From SFLA01 sp045595165 (lineage in GTDB: Bacteria; Bacillota; Clostridia; Oscillospirales; CAG-382): a stretch of 64,000 nt of DNA. Made by a program: the position numbers and the translations under genes. The DNA lies in assembly GCA_045595165.1 (NCBI GenBank), contig JAZNZY010000001.1, positions 9,888 to 73,887 on the forward strand, in the 5' to 3' direction. This document shows positions 33,372-42,021 of this stretch, in pieces. Position 1 is the first letter of the stretch. Each line of letters begins with the position of its first letter. Below the pieces are notes generated by a model. It was not told where the DNA came from and searched no databases. It saw only the letters and a program-made list of their open reading frames with translations.

Positions 33372-34850
33372 ATGATCAACAGAGAGAGTGGAGTTCTATT
33401 AAACATCTCCTCCCTGCCCGGCAAGTACGGTATCGGAAAGTTCGGCGCGGAGGCAGTGAGTTTTGCTCATTTTATAAAAAGTATGGGATTTTCCCGCTGG
33501 CAGGTGCTGCCCTTTAATCCCATAGGGCCCGGGGACTGCCCTTACGCATCCCCTTCCGCATTCGGCGGAAATATGCTGTATATATCCCCCGATATGCTGT
33601 GTGAGGACGGATACGTTACCCCCGAAGATATAAAAGAATGTATATATTACGGCTCTCCCCACGTGGCGGACTATGAGTTCGCCGCCCGTACCACCAAAAG
33701 CCTTTTGGAAAAGGCGTACGCGGGGCTTACGGAAGAGAGCAAAAAAAGCTTTTACCCCCTTTTGAACGAGCAGGTGCAGGGATACTGCAAGTTTCTTGCT
33801 TTAAAGGAAAAGCACGGTGACAAGCCTTTCCCCAGGTGGGGCGAGGATGCGTATTTTGAAAAAGCATCACCCGATACAGACCGTGTGAACTTTTACGCTT
33901 TTTGCCAATGTATGTTTTTTGACCAATGGGCAAGAACGAAAAAGGAGATAAACGAAGCGGGTATAAAGATAATAGGCGATATTCCCATATACGTTTATTC
34001 CGATTCCGCCGACGTATGGCAGGGCGGAAAGGTGTTTAAGATAAACGAGGATTTTTCCCTTTCCAACGTGGCAGGGGCACCGCCCGATTATTTTTCCGAG
34101 GACGGTCAGCTTTGGGGAAACCCCTTGTACGATTGGGATTACCTTGCATCCACGGACTTTGATTGGTGGTGCAAGCGTATAAAAGCCAGCATGGAACTGT
34201 ACGATACCGTGCGTATCGACCATTTCCGCGGGCTTGCATCCTACTGGTCTGTGGACGGCAAGGAAGAAACCGCCCGCAACGGAAAGTGGGAAAAGGGCCC
34301 CGGTATCGCACTTTTTGAGAGTATCGAAAAGGCTGTGCCCGAAGCGGACATTATCGCAGAGGACCTTGGCGAGTTCGGCGAGGACGTTATTCAGCTCCTT
34401 GAGGATACGGGCTACGCAGGTATGCGTATAATTCAGTTCGGCTTTACACCAAACGATAATTCATCTCATATCCCCCACAATTATCCCGAGAATTCGGTGG
34501 CGTACACCGGCACTCACGATAACGATACTCTTTTGGGCTGGCTGTATTCGGCAAGTCCCGAGGAGAGAGAATTCGCCCTTAAATACTGCCGTTTTGAAGG
34601 CGGCAACTGGGGCGAGGGCGGCGTAAACGCGCCCGCTGTTAAAAGCATTATCGAAACTCTGTGGCGGTCCAACTCCTTTTTGGCAGTCCTGCCCGTGCAG
34701 GATATGCTGGGATTTGGAGAGGATGCCAGAATGAACCGTCCCGGTGTGCCCGAGGGACAGTGGCGGTTCAGAGCAACGCAGGAATTTCTGGACGCGGTGG
34801 ACAGGGATAGGTATGCTGAGATGAACAGAATATGTTTTAGATATAATTAA
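33372..34850 (+). CDS. malQ: 4-alpha-glucanotransferase (amylomaltase, GH77)
   Basis: A 492-residue GH77 enzyme that transfers maltodextrin segments, used in maltose or glycogen metabolism. Motifs: LLNISSLPGKYGIGKFG at the N-terminus, GAPPDYFSEDGQLWGNPLYDW, nucleophile Asp in VRIDHFRGL, acid/base Glu in IAEDLG and transition-state Asp in YTGTHDNDT. The frame is open from 33255, but that part runs through A and C repeats; I take the ATG at 33372 (AGGTG upstream, conserved N-terminus begins there). Full length and intact. Confidence 0.95.
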   Translation: MINRESGVLLNISSLPGKYGIGKFGAEAVSFAHFIKSMGFSRWQVLPFNPIGPGDCPYASPSAFGGNMLYISPDMLCEDGYVTPEDIKECIYYGSPHVADYEFAARTTKSLLEKAYAGLTEESKKSFYPLLNEQVQGYCKFLALKEKHGDKPFPRWGEDAYFEKASPDTDRVNFYAFCQCMFFDQWARTKKEINEAGIKIIGDIPIYVYSDSADVWQGGKVFKINEDFSLSNVAGAPPDYFSEDGQLWGNPLYDWDYLASTDFDWWCKRIKASMELYDTVRIDHFRGLASYWSVDGKEETARNGKWEKGPGIALFESIEKAVPEADIIAEDLGEFGEDVIQLLEDTGYAGMRIIQFGFTPNDNSSHIPHNYPENSVAYTGTHDNDTLLGWLYSASPEEREFALKYCRFEGGNWGEGGVNAPAVKSIIETLWRSNSFLAVLPVQDMLGFGEDARMNRPGVPEGQWRFRATQEFLDAVDRDRYAEMNRICFRYN

Positions 34851-34951
34851 AACTATGAACGAGGAACTATGAACTATGAACTATGGTTGATTTTTGCCCA
34901 AAAGGCAAAAATCTTCCGAAGTTTCTCGTTTCTCGTTCATCGTTCATCGTT
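34851..34951. repeat. Family A heptad-palindrome element
   Basis: Left arm ACTATGA units, core TTTTTGCC/GGCAAAAA flanked by GGTTGA and TCTTCC, right arm TCTCGTT/TCATCGT units. Confidence 0.85.
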
Positions 34952-34972
34952 AATTTTACGGAGTAAAATCTT

Positions 34973-35590
34973 ATGCTTTCACCACGATTACAAGCAGCAG
35001 CCGATCTTATAACCTACGCCGATTCCATCATTGACATCGGTACGGATCACGGATATTTACCCATATATTTGCTTAAAAGCGGCAAGACGAAGACGGCGTG
35101 CGCAGCGGATATACGGATCGGCCCTCTTGACAACGCCAGAGAAAATATATTATCCTATGGCGTGGAGTGCGAATGCATACTTTCCGACGGGTTTAAAAAT
35201 ATATGTAAAAAATACTCCCTCGCCTGCATTTGCGGTATGGGAGGAGAAACCATTGCAAATATTATTACCGAAGGTAAAAATATCACCCCCGATACGCTGA
35301 TATTACAGCCAATGACGGGGGCAGACAAGTTGCGCAAATTTTTGTTTGAAAACGGGTATACCGTAACCGACGAAGCCTTCGTTACCGAGGGTGAAAAGGT
35401 ATACTGCATAATAAAAGCCCATAAAACGGGGGAAAACACCCCCTATACATATTCCGACTTGTTTTTGGGACATATCCGCCCGAAAACAGAGGGATATATA
35501 AAATGGAAAGAAAAAGTCCGCCTGCAAGCAGAAAAACGGCTTCTGGGCGGAAGGAACAAAGCTGATGAACAGCTTTGCAATGAGGAATGA
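34973..35590 (+). CDS. trmK: tRNA (adenine(22)-N1)-methyltransferase TrmK
   Basis: A 205-residue class I SAM methyltransferase of the TrmK family, which makes m1A22 in tRNA. It starts LSPRLQAAADLI, has the SAM loop IIDIGTDHGYLPIYLL, and CICGMGGETIANII with LILQPMTGADKLRKFLFENGY. The C-terminal residues NEE and the TGA stop (35588-35590) come from the arm of an A-family repeat. It is usually paired with a DUF34/NIF3 gene; here that partner is not adjacent. Confidence 0.93.
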   Translation: MLSPRLQAAADLITYADSIIDIGTDHGYLPIYLLKSGKTKTACAADIRIGPLDNARENILSYGVECECILSDGFKNICKKYSLACICGMGGETIANIITEGKNITPDTLILQPMTGADKLRKFLFENGYTVTDEAFVTEGEKVYCIIKAHKTGENTPYTYSDLFLGHIRPKTEGYIKWKEKVRLQAEKRLLGGRNKADEQLCNEE

Positions 35591-35735
35591 GGAATGAGGA
35601 ATGAGGAACGAGTAACCCACCCCAAAAACGCATAGCGTTTTCGGGGAACCCCGGGAACGAGGAATTTCGGAAGATTTTTGTTCGCAGAACAAAAATCAAC
35701 CATCATTTCTCATTTATCATTTATCATTCCTCATT
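35580..35735. repeat. Family A element with nested C
   Basis: Left arm ATGAGGA repeated, C copy (35615-35654), core GATTTTTGTTC/GAACAAAAATC, right arm TTTATCA/TTCCTCA. It contains the trmK stop codon. Confidence 0.88.
35615..35654. repeat. Family C repeat nested in an A element
   Basis: ACCCACCCCAAAAACGC, loop, GCGTTTTCGGGGAACCCCGG, opposite orientation to the copies at 31791 and 33284. Confidence 0.85.
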
Positions 35736-35739
35736 AAGA

Positions 35740-35907
35740 TCACACTTCCAGCTTTTCTTCAAGCTCCTTAAATGCTCTCTTTATCTTATCTGCGGGGGTG
35801 CGCTTTTTTCTGCAGGACATAACCATACAGATAACGGCGCCGCCCACCATAAGACCCAAAATATGTGCTAAAAGAATACGGCACTTTTCTTTTTTACTGC
35901 AACGCAT
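35740..35907 (-). CDS. Small single-pass membrane protein, hypothetical
   Basis: A 55-residue protein (MRCSKKEKCRILLAHILGLM...) with a basic Cys-containing N-terminus, one membrane helix (about 11-30, ILLAHILGLMVGGAVICMVM) and a charged amphipathic tail (TPADKIKRAFKELEEKLEV). AAAGGTGG lies about 13 bases before the ATG at 35907; a GTG at 35925 is possible but has a poorer site. I recognise no family. It faces the DUF177 gene divergently. Confidence 0.55.
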   Translation of the reverse strand: MRCSKKEKCRILLAHILGLMVGGAVICMVMSCRKKRTPADKIKRAFKELEEKLEV

Positions 35908-36017
35908 AAACACACAAGACACCACCTTTCGCCCTTATTGTGCGCAAAAGAAAGAGTTTTAATGCAAAAAAACATATAAAAAATCCCCGTTTTACGCAAA
36001 TTTCTTTAAAAAAACTG

Positions 36018-36046
36018 TTGACAAATCCAACCCTTGTATATATAAT
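36018..36046 (+). promoter_or_regulatory. Sigma-A promoter of DUF177-rpmF
   Basis: Perfect -35 TTGACA (36018-36023) and -10 TATAAT (36041-36046), 17-base spacer. The -10 ends only 16 bases before the preferred ATG, so the leader would be very short. Confidence 0.8.
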
Positions 36047-36062
36047 GAAAGGTACTGTGCAA

Positions 36063-36560
36063 ATGAAAATTAATATACTACCACTCCTGCGCGGAGAAAA
36101 AGACAATATCTCTTTTTGCTTTACTGAGGACATGCGGGGATTTTCCTCCGACATTACCGAGGGAAAGTATAATGCCACGGGAAAGGTTAAAAATTTCTCG
36201 GGCTATATGCTCCTTGAGGGAGAGGTGGATATGGAGTTTTCCGCTACCTGCGGTAGATGCTCCTGCAGCACAAAACAAAATTTAAAAGCGTGTTTTTCCC
36301 GTCCGGTTGCCCAGAGCCTTAACCAAGAGGACGACGATTATATCCTCGCTTCGGAAAACGGAGATATGGATATAAGAGAAGCTGTTGAGGAAGCGGTTTA
36401 TATGGAAATGCCGGTGCGCTTTTTGTGCAAAGAGGACTGCAAAGGCCTGTGCCCCAAGTGCGGTGCCAACCTTAATGACACATCTTGCTCCTGTGTCGAG
36501 GACAAAACAGATCCCAGACTTGCAAAATTGCGGGAATACCTTAATAATTTGGAAGAATAA
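36063..36560 (+). CDS. DUF177 (YceD) protein
   Basis: A 165-residue protein of the YceD/DUF177 family, nearly always encoded just before rpmF and linked to 23S rRNA precursor and ribosome assembly. It has a C-terminal zinc-binding cluster (CKEDCKGLCPKCGANLNDTSCSC) and an upstream CGRCSC. The frame is open from 35940, but the promoter -10 box at 36041 rules out starts before it. The ATG at 36063 begins the conserved MKINILPLLRGEKDNISF. The strong promoter leaves only about 10 bases of leader, so translation may be leaderless or the true start site may vary. Confidence 0.88.
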   Translation: MKINILPLLRGEKDNISFCFTEDMRGFSSDITEGKYNATGKVKNFSGYMLLEGEVDMEFSATCGRCSCSTKQNLKACFSRPVAQSLNQEDDDYILASENGDMDIREAVEEAVYMEMPVRFLCKEDCKGLCPKCGANLNDTSCSCVEDKTDPRLAKLREYLNNLEE

Positions 36561-36593
36561 AATTTTTACATAACTTAAAGGAGGCGTCAAGAA

Positions 36594-36776
36594 ATGGCAG
36601 TACCTAAGAGAAAAACATCTAAAGCACGCAGAGATAAAAGACGTTCATCTACCTGGAAGCTCACCCTCCCCGGTATGACAAAGTGCCCCAAGTGCGGTGA
36701 ATACGTGCTTAGCCACAGAGTCTGCAAGAAGTGCGGAGTTTATCACGGCAAGGAAGTTCTCGCTGTAGAAGAATAA
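36594..36776 (+). CDS. rpmF: 50S ribosomal protein L32
   Basis: A 60-residue protein opening AVPKRKTSKARRDKRRS, with the zinc-binding form CPKC...CKKC retained. AAGGAGG lies before the ATG. It follows DUF177 by 33 bases, the standard arrangement. The plsX-fabH genes that often follow are absent, and a terminator comes directly. Confidence 0.97.
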   Translation: MAVPKRKTSKARRDKRRSSTWKLTLPGMTKCPKCGEYVLSHRVCKKCGVYHGKEVLAVEE

Positions 36777-36782
36777 GTATTA

Positions 36783-36810
36783 AAAAAGGCGGGTATAATA
36801 CCGCCTTTTT
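36783..36810 (+). terminator. Intrinsic terminator of rpmF
   Basis: AAAAGGCGGGTAT/ATACCGCCTTTTT hairpin with T-run, 7 bases after the rpmF stop. Confidence 0.9.
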
Positions 36811-36818
36811 AAATTATC

Positions 36819-36841
36819 GGGACGCGTTCATTCGGCGCAGA
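36819..36841. repeat. Fragment of a family B element (one end only)
   Basis: GGGACGCGTTCATTCGGCGC matches the outer end of type I B elements; the rest has been lost or replaced by the next A element. Confidence 0.7.
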
Positions 36842-36848
36842 TTATTTA

Positions 36849-36973
36849 ATGAGGAATGAGGAATGAGAAATGAGGAATTACGGTAGCTTTTTCGCGTAAA
36901 GACGCGAAAAAGGTTTCCATCATTCATCATTTAGCATCGCGTACGCGATGCGTCGCATTTATCATTCATCATT
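36849..36973. repeat. Family A heptad-palindrome element
   Basis: Left arm AATGAGG/AATGAGA, core TTTTTCGCGT/ACGCGAAAAA, extra palindrome GCATCGCG/CGCGATGC, right arm TTCATCA. It lies directly before the DUF512 gene. Confidence 0.88.
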
Positions 36974-36986
36974 TTTGGAGTTACTT

Positions 36987-38285
36987 ATGGTCTTTGTTAC
37001 TGGTGTTCTACCTCATTCGCCTGCAGAAAAAGCAGGTATCCGTTCCGGAGATGCAATCCTCACGGTAAACGGCAACGAGGTTAACGACGTATTGGATTAT
37101 CAATTTTATACATCCGAAGTAGCCCTCTCGCTGGAAGTAAAGCGAGGGGATGGCACTTTACGCATTTTTTTGGGCAAAGGGGAATACGAGGACCCGGGAA
37201 TGGAGTTCTGCACCTATCTTATGGACGATAAAAGACGGTGCCGCAACGGATGTATGTTTTGCTTTATTGACCAAAACCCCAAGGGAATGCGGGAAACCAT
37301 ATATTTTAAAGACGATGACGAGCGCCTCTCCTTCCTGCACGGAAACTACGTAACATTAACCAACCTTACGGAAAAGGAAATTGACCGTATTATAAAAATG
37401 CGCCTTTCCCCCGTGAACATTTCCGTACACACCACCAACCCCGAGCTGCGTGTGAAGATGATGAAAAACCGCTTTGCGGGCGAGGTACTCTCCTTTATTC
37501 CCCGCCTTAACGATGGGGGCATACAGATAAACGCACAGCTTGTGCTGTGCCGCGGAATTAACGACGGGGCGGAGCTGGAAAGAAGCCTCAACGACCTTAT
37601 CTCCTATGAGCATCTGGAATCCTGCGCCTGCGTGCCTGCGGGACTTACCGACCACAGAGAAGGTCTGTACCCTCTCACCCCTTACGATAAAGAGAGTGCT
37701 TTGGAAACTCTCGATATTATCAACAAATATGGGGATAAAACTGTGGAAAAGTTCGGGATGAGAAAGGTTTTCGCATCCGATGAATTTTATCTTTTGGCAG
37801 GATTACCTATTCCGAGCGCCGAATATTACGAGGACTACCCCCAGATCGAAAACGGAGTTGGTATGTTAAGATCCTTTGAGGACGAATTTCTGGACGAGCT
37901 GGAATACAGTGAAGAATGCTCGGGCGAAAAAGTATATATCGCCACGGGAAAAGCGGCATACCCCACAATGAAAAGACTTATAGAAAAAGCAAAAGAGAAA
38001 TTTACAAACCTTGATTGCACGGTGTTTGAAATAGAAAACCGCTTCTTTGGCAAAAACATTACAGTAAGCGGTCTTATTACGGGAAAAGACCTTCTGGACC
38101 AGCTTGCGGGCAAGGTGGAAGAGGGCGGATATCTGCTGCTCCCTGCCAATATGTTTAAAGCGGACGAAGAAGTGTTCCTTGATGACGTTAAATTGCGCCA
38201 AGTAAGAAAAAATCTTAAAGTAAAGACAATTATAGCAGGAAAGGACGGATACGAGCTATGTCAAAAGGTGTTGTTGCCGTCGTAG
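36987..38285 (+). CDS. DUF512 protein with PDZ and radical-SAM-like domains
   Basis: A 432-residue protein. An N-terminal PDZ-like module (ILPHSPAEKAGIRSGDAILTVNGNEVNDVLDY) is followed by a radical-SAM-like region with the cysteine motif CRNGCMFCF, then the DUF512 C-terminal part (CACVPAGLTDHREGLYPLTPYD...). Genes of this kind commonly precede der in Clostridia. The function is unknown. The start at 36987 follows TGGAG; the earlier in-frame start (36948) lies inside the A repeat. The 3' end overlaps der by 28 bases. Confidence 0.9.
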   Translation: MVFVTGVLPHSPAEKAGIRSGDAILTVNGNEVNDVLDYQFYTSEVALSLEVKRGDGTLRIFLGKGEYEDPGMEFCTYLMDDKRRCRNGCMFCFIDQNPKGMRETIYFKDDDERLSFLHGNYVTLTNLTEKEIDRIIKMRLSPVNISVHTTNPELRVKMMKNRFAGEVLSFIPRLNDGGIQINAQLVLCRGINDGAELERSLNDLISYEHLESCACVPAGLTDHREGLYPLTPYDKESALETLDIINKYGDKTVEKFGMRKVFASDEFYLLAGLPIPSAEYYEDYPQIENGVGMLRSFEDEFLDELEYSEECSGEKVYIATGKAAYPTMKRLIEKAKEKFTNLDCTVFEIENRFFGKNITVSGLITGKDLLDQLAGKVEEGGYLLLPANMFKADEEVFLDDVKLRQVRKNLKVKTIIAGKDGYELCQKVLLPS

Positions 38286-39589
38286 GCAGACCTAACGTAG
38301 GTAAATCTACCTTCTTTAATAAAATAACGGGAAAGCGTATTTCCATTGTTGACGATACCCCCGGCGTTACCCGCGACAGAATATACCACGAGATCACCTG
38401 GAACGGCGTTACTATGACACTCATAGATACCGGCGGTATCGAGCCCAAGACCGATTCCAACCTTTTGCGTATGATGCGTGAGCAGGCGCAAGTGGCTATT
38501 TCCCACGCGGACGTTATAATTTTTATGTGCGAGCTTATGACGGGCGTTACCGCCAACGACCGCGATATTGCCACCATGCTTAAAAAAAGCGGAAAGCCCG
38601 TGGTGCTTTGCGTAAACAAGGTGGATTCCGTAGGTGCGCTGCCTCCCGAATTTTATGAATTTTACGAATTGGGATTTGATGACGACCCCATCCCCCTTTC
38701 CTCCCTCCACGGAACGGGAAGCGGCGATATACTTGATAAAGTTGTGGAATATCTGCCCGACGATGCCGACGGAGCGGAAAGCGACACGGGTATAAAGGTT
38801 GCGGTCATCGGCAAGCCCAACGCAGGCAAAAGCTCTATTGTAAACCGTATTGCGGGAGAAGAGAGAGTTATCGTTTCCGATATGCCCGGCACTACCAGAG
38901 ATGCTATTGATACCTATATAGAAAACAGCTACGGAAAATACACCTTCATAGATACCGCAGGTATACGCAGAAACGCAAAAATAGAAGATGATATCGAAAG
39001 ATATTCAGTTCTCCGTGCCAAGATGGCTGTAGAAAAGGCAGACGTTTGCCTGCTGATGGTGGACGCAAACGAAGGCGTTACCGCCCAAGACGAGCGTATT
39101 GCAGGTATCGCCCACGAAAGCGGAAAGGCGTGTATTATAGTTATAAATAAATGGGACAGTATTGAAAAGGACAACGATTCCGTAAATGCGTTCCGCCGCA
39201 AGGTGTACGAAGCCCTTTCATATATGACCTACGCGCCCCTTATGTTTGTTTCCGCAAAAACGGGACAGAGGGTGGAAAAGCTGTTCCCCTTAATAAACGA
39301 GGTTTACGCCAACAGCGGAAGACGTATTACCACAGGTGTGCTTAACGATCTTCTTAACGATGCCACCAACCGTGTTCAGCCCCCCTCCGACAGAGGCAGA
39401 AGATTAAAGATATACTATATGACCCAGACGGGTGTTAATCCTCCCAACTTTGTAGTGTTTGTAAACTCCGCAGAGCTGTTCCATTTTTCATACAGAAGAT
39501 ATCTGGAAAACTGCCTGCGGGATGCCTTTGATTTTACCGGAACTCCCATAAGAATGACGGTAAAGCAGAAAGGAGAAAGCAATAAATGA
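38258..39589 (+). CDS. der: Ribosome biogenesis GTPase Der (EngA)
   Basis: A 443-residue double-GTPase: first G domain with GRPNVGKST, DTGG, NKVD; second with GKPNAGKSS, DTAG, NKWD; and a C-terminal KH-like domain (RRLKIYYMTQTGVNPPNFVVFVN). It acts in 50S subunit assembly. Full length. It overlaps the DUF512 gene at its start and plsY at its end (ATGA). Confidence 0.97.
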   Translation: MSKGVVAVVGRPNVGKSTFFNKITGKRISIVDDTPGVTRDRIYHEITWNGVTMTLIDTGGIEPKTDSNLLRMMREQAQVAISHADVIIFMCELMTGVTANDRDIATMLKKSGKPVVLCVNKVDSVGALPPEFYEFYELGFDDDPIPLSSLHGTGSGDILDKVVEYLPDDADGAESDTGIKVAVIGKPNAGKSSIVNRIAGEERVIVSDMPGTTRDAIDTYIENSYGKYTFIDTAGIRRNAKIEDDIERYSVLRAKMAVEKADVCLLMVDANEGVTAQDERIAGIAHESGKACIIVINKWDSIEKDNDSVNAFRRKVYEALSYMTYAPLMFVSAKTGQRVEKLFPLINEVYANSGRRITTGVLNDLLNDATNRVQPPSDRGRRLKIYYMTQTGVNPPNFVVFVNSAELFHFSYRRYLENCLRDAFDFTGTPIRMTVKQKGESNK

Positions 39590-40251
39590 TCTATCTCGTT
39601 GATCTGATGTTTATCGGAAACTATATCTTTATCCCCTTTTACGGGCAAATGATATATTTCCTCTTGTGTATGGTCTGCGGTTATCTGCTGGGAAGCATTA
39701 ACACGGCGATAATCGTGAGCAAGAAAAAGTACGGAAAAGATATACGTAACTTCGGCTCGGGCAACGCGGGTCTTACCAATATGAAGCGTGTCTACGGCTG
39801 GGGCGCCGCAGGATATACCCTCCTTGGGGATATGGGCAAGCAGGTTGCCGCTGTGGGTATCGGTATGTTTTTGGGACACGTGCCCGGCGCATATATTGCA
39901 GGTCTGTTTTGCATTATAGGTCATATCCTCCCCTGCTGGTACGGCTTTAAGGGCGGAAAGGGCGTGCTTACCGCCGCCACACTTATTCTGCTGCTTGACC
40001 CTATGGTGTTTGCCATCCTGCTCATAATCTGGTTTGCTGTACTGCTTCTTACCAGATACGTTTCCCTGGCTTCTATCGTAGCCGCATTCGCATATCCCGC
40101 CGCTATGTACGCAAGATATCAGGGAAAAGACCCGTTCTCCCTCATTTTCGCCCTTGTTATCGGTCTTTTTGTAATATATATGCACAGAAGCAATATTAAG
40201 AGATTATTCAATAACCAGGAAAGCAAGTTTACGTTTAAAAATAAAAAGTAG
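39586..40251 (+). CDS. plsY: Glycerol-3-phosphate acyltransferase PlsY
   Basis: A 221-residue polytopic membrane enzyme that acylates glycerol-3-phosphate from acyl-phosphate. Conserved loops: GYLLGSINTAIIVSK, FGSGNAGLTNMKRVYG, GFKGGKGV. The start overlaps der (ATGA). It carries a ~20-residue N-terminal extension before the usual first helix; an internal ATG (MIYFLL, about residue 22) is an alternative start. It is followed at once by a B element. Confidence 0.95.
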   Translation: MIYLVDLMFIGNYIFIPFYGQMIYFLLCMVCGYLLGSINTAIIVSKKKYGKDIRNFGSGNAGLTNMKRVYGWGAAGYTLLGDMGKQVAAVGIGMFLGHVPGAYIAGLFCIIGHILPCWYGFKGGKGVLTAATLILLLDPMVFAILLIIWFAVLLLTRYVSLASIVAAFAYPAAMYARYQGKDPFSLIFALVIGLFVIYMHRSNIKRLFNNQESKFTFKNKK

Positions 40252-40253
40252 CG

Positions 40254-40492
40254 GGGAGCGCGTTCATTCGGCGCAGAACCAAAAACGCAAAAGCAAGAGT
40301 AAGATATTTCGATAACCGTAGGGTACGACGTCCTCGTCGTACCGCCTCTCACAGTTTAGAGGTAGAAATTCTTACAGAATTTCTTTAAATTTAATTTATT
40401 TGCGTTTTTGTAGAAATTTTCGCGTCGCTCGCTGTAGTTTACTACAGCTACCGCTAGCGAAAATTCCTTCTGCATCCAAATGCTCCGCGCCC
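40254..40492. repeat. Family B nested palindromic element (type I, reverse orientation) with D insert
   Basis: GGAGCGCGTTCATTCGGCGC at the left, CTGCATCCAAATGCTCCGCG at the right; inside are a D hairpin (40317-40346), AGAAATTCT/AGAATTTCT, TTTGCGTTTTTG and CTGTAGTTTACTACAG. Confidence 0.88.
40317..40346. repeat. Family D hairpin
   Basis: CGTAGGGTACGACGTCCTCG then TCGTACCGCC; stem GTACGA/TCGTAC covaries with the other D copies. Confidence 0.8.
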
Positions 40493-40538
40493 TTCAGACT
40501 TTCTGCGCTACAGACGTTACATATCAAAAATTTAACTT

Positions 40539-40602
40539 AAAATCCGCGTACAGCGGATTTTTACCGAACCTTTTCACTCTTCACTTTTCACTCTTAACTT
40601 TT
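40539..40602. repeat. Family A variant (TTTTCAC heptads), core and one arm
   Basis: Core AAATCCGC/GCGGATTT, TTACCGAACC, then TTTTCAC, TCTTCAC, TTTTCAC, TCTTAAC. The heptads have a different sequence from other A copies but the same 7-base period. Confidence 0.7.
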
Positions 40603-40618
40603 TATAGGGGTATATACT

Positions 40619-41857
40619 ATGCCACTTGCCGATTCCATCCGCCCCACGACCCTTGCCGAAATGGCAGGTCAGGAGCATTTATTACAAAACGGCGCCCCGT
40701 TGCGCCGCATATTGGAAAGCGGACATTTGCCCTCCATGATATTTTACGGTCCCCCCGGCACGGGAAAGACCACCCTTGCAAATATCGCGGCGAAATTGAC
40801 CGAAAAACAGATTTTCCGCATAAACGCCACCACTGCATCTCTTTCCGACGTAAAAGAGGTTTTACAGGAAACGGACAGTCTGTTTTCCGCAGGGGGAATA
40901 CTGCTGTATATCGATGAAATTCAGTATTTCAACAAAAAGCAGCAGCAGGCGCTCCTCGAATACGTGGAGGACGGCAGAGTTACCCTTATTTGCTCCACCA
41001 CCGAAAACCCCTATTTCGCCCTGTACGGCGCGTTACTTTCCAGAAGCACGGTTTTTGAATTCAAGCCCGTGTCCCCAAAGGAATGTCTTAAAACCTTAAA
41101 GCGGGGTCTTGAAGCGCTTAACGAGCAAACGAACGGTAACAAAAAGTGCGATGACGCCTTGCTTTTGGATATTGCATCCGGTTGCGGCGGGGACGTGAGA
41201 AAATCTCTTACCGCGCTTGAAAACCTGTATTACGCCAGCGTGGGCGACGAGATCGAAAAGGATTTTGCAAACAGCCTCATTCAGAGAAGCGGTATGCGGT
41301 TTGACGTTAGCGGCGACGTGCATTACGATATCCTTTCCGCATTCCAGAAATCTATTCGCGGCAGCGACGAAAACGCCGCTGTCCATTACCTTGCCCGTCT
41401 TCTTGCGGGAGGAGATCTCCTTTCCCCCTGCAGACGTCTGCTGGTTATCGCCAGCGAGGATATAGGACTTGCCTACCCTCAGGCGGTGAGTATGGTAAAA
41501 GCCTGCGTGGATTCAGCCCTTCACCTCGGTCTGCCCGAAGCGGGACTCCCTCTGGCTGAGGCTACCATTCTTCTTGCCACCGCGCCAAAGAGTAATTCCG
41601 CATCTGCCGCATATTGGGCGGCGATGGAGGACGTGGAAAACGGACTTGCCGTTTCTGTTCCCTCTCATTTGCAGGATACCCATTATTCCGGCGCGAAAAA
41701 ATTGGGCAGAGGCGGATATAAATATCCCCACGCATATCCCAATAACTTCGTGGAACAGCAGTACCTGCCCGACGAACTGAAGGACAAGGTGTACTACGTA
41801 CCGGGAACCAATAAGACCGAGCAAGCCATGAAGGAATATTGGTTAAAAGTAAAATGA
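40619..41857 (+). CDS. rarA: Replication-associated recombination protein A (RarA/MgsA AAA+ ATPase)
   Basis: A 412-residue clamp-loader-like AAA+ ATPase acting at stalled forks. RPTTLAEMAGQEHLL at the N-terminus, Walker A FYGPPGTGKTT, Walker B LLYIDEIQYFNKKQQQALL, sensor 1 STTENP and the MgsA C-terminal domain (ASEDIGLAYPQA...YPHAYPNNFVEQQYLPDEL). Complete. Its stop TGA (41855-41857) is the first heptad of an A repeat. Confidence 0.95.
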   Translation: MPLADSIRPTTLAEMAGQEHLLQNGAPLRRILESGHLPSMIFYGPPGTGKTTLANIAAKLTEKQIFRINATTASLSDVKEVLQETDSLFSAGGILLYIDEIQYFNKKQQQALLEYVEDGRVTLICSTTENPYFALYGALLSRSTVFEFKPVSPKECLKTLKRGLEALNEQTNGNKKCDDALLLDIASGCGGDVRKSLTALENLYYASVGDEIEKDFANSLIQRSGMRFDVSGDVHYDILSAFQKSIRGSDENAAVHYLARLLAGGDLLSPCRRLLVIASEDIGLAYPQAVSMVKACVDSALHLGLPEAGLPLAEATILLATAPKSNSASAAYWAAMEDVENGLAVSVPSHLQDTHYSGAKKLGRGGYKYPHAYPNNFVEQQYLPDELKDKVYYVPGTNKTEQAMKEYWLKVK

Positions 41858-41974
41858 GGAATGCGGAATGCGACGCGATGCAAAGCATCGCTAAATGAGG
41901 AATTTCGGAAGATTTTTGTTCACAGAACAAAAATCAACCATCATTTCTCATTCATCATTCATCATTCCTCATTA
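41853..41974. repeat. Family A heptad-palindrome element
   Basis: Left arm AATGAGG/AATGCGG, palindrome GCGATGC/GCATCGC, core TTTTTGTTC/GAACAAAAA, right arm TTCATCA units. It provides the rarA stop codon. Confidence 0.88.
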
Positions 41975-42007
41975 AAAAATAAAATCCCGTGGTGTCCACG
42001 GGATTTT
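41974..42007 (-). terminator. Intrinsic terminator of the small membrane protein gene
   Basis: AAAATCCCGTGG/CCACGGGATTTT with a minus-strand T-run (complement of 41974-41979). Confidence 0.9.
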
Positions 42008-42021
42008 GTTTTTGCAAAAAA

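Noticed and set aside
39415..40185. 256-codon minus-strand frame opposite der-plsY
   Set aside because: Shadow of two well-recognised genes.
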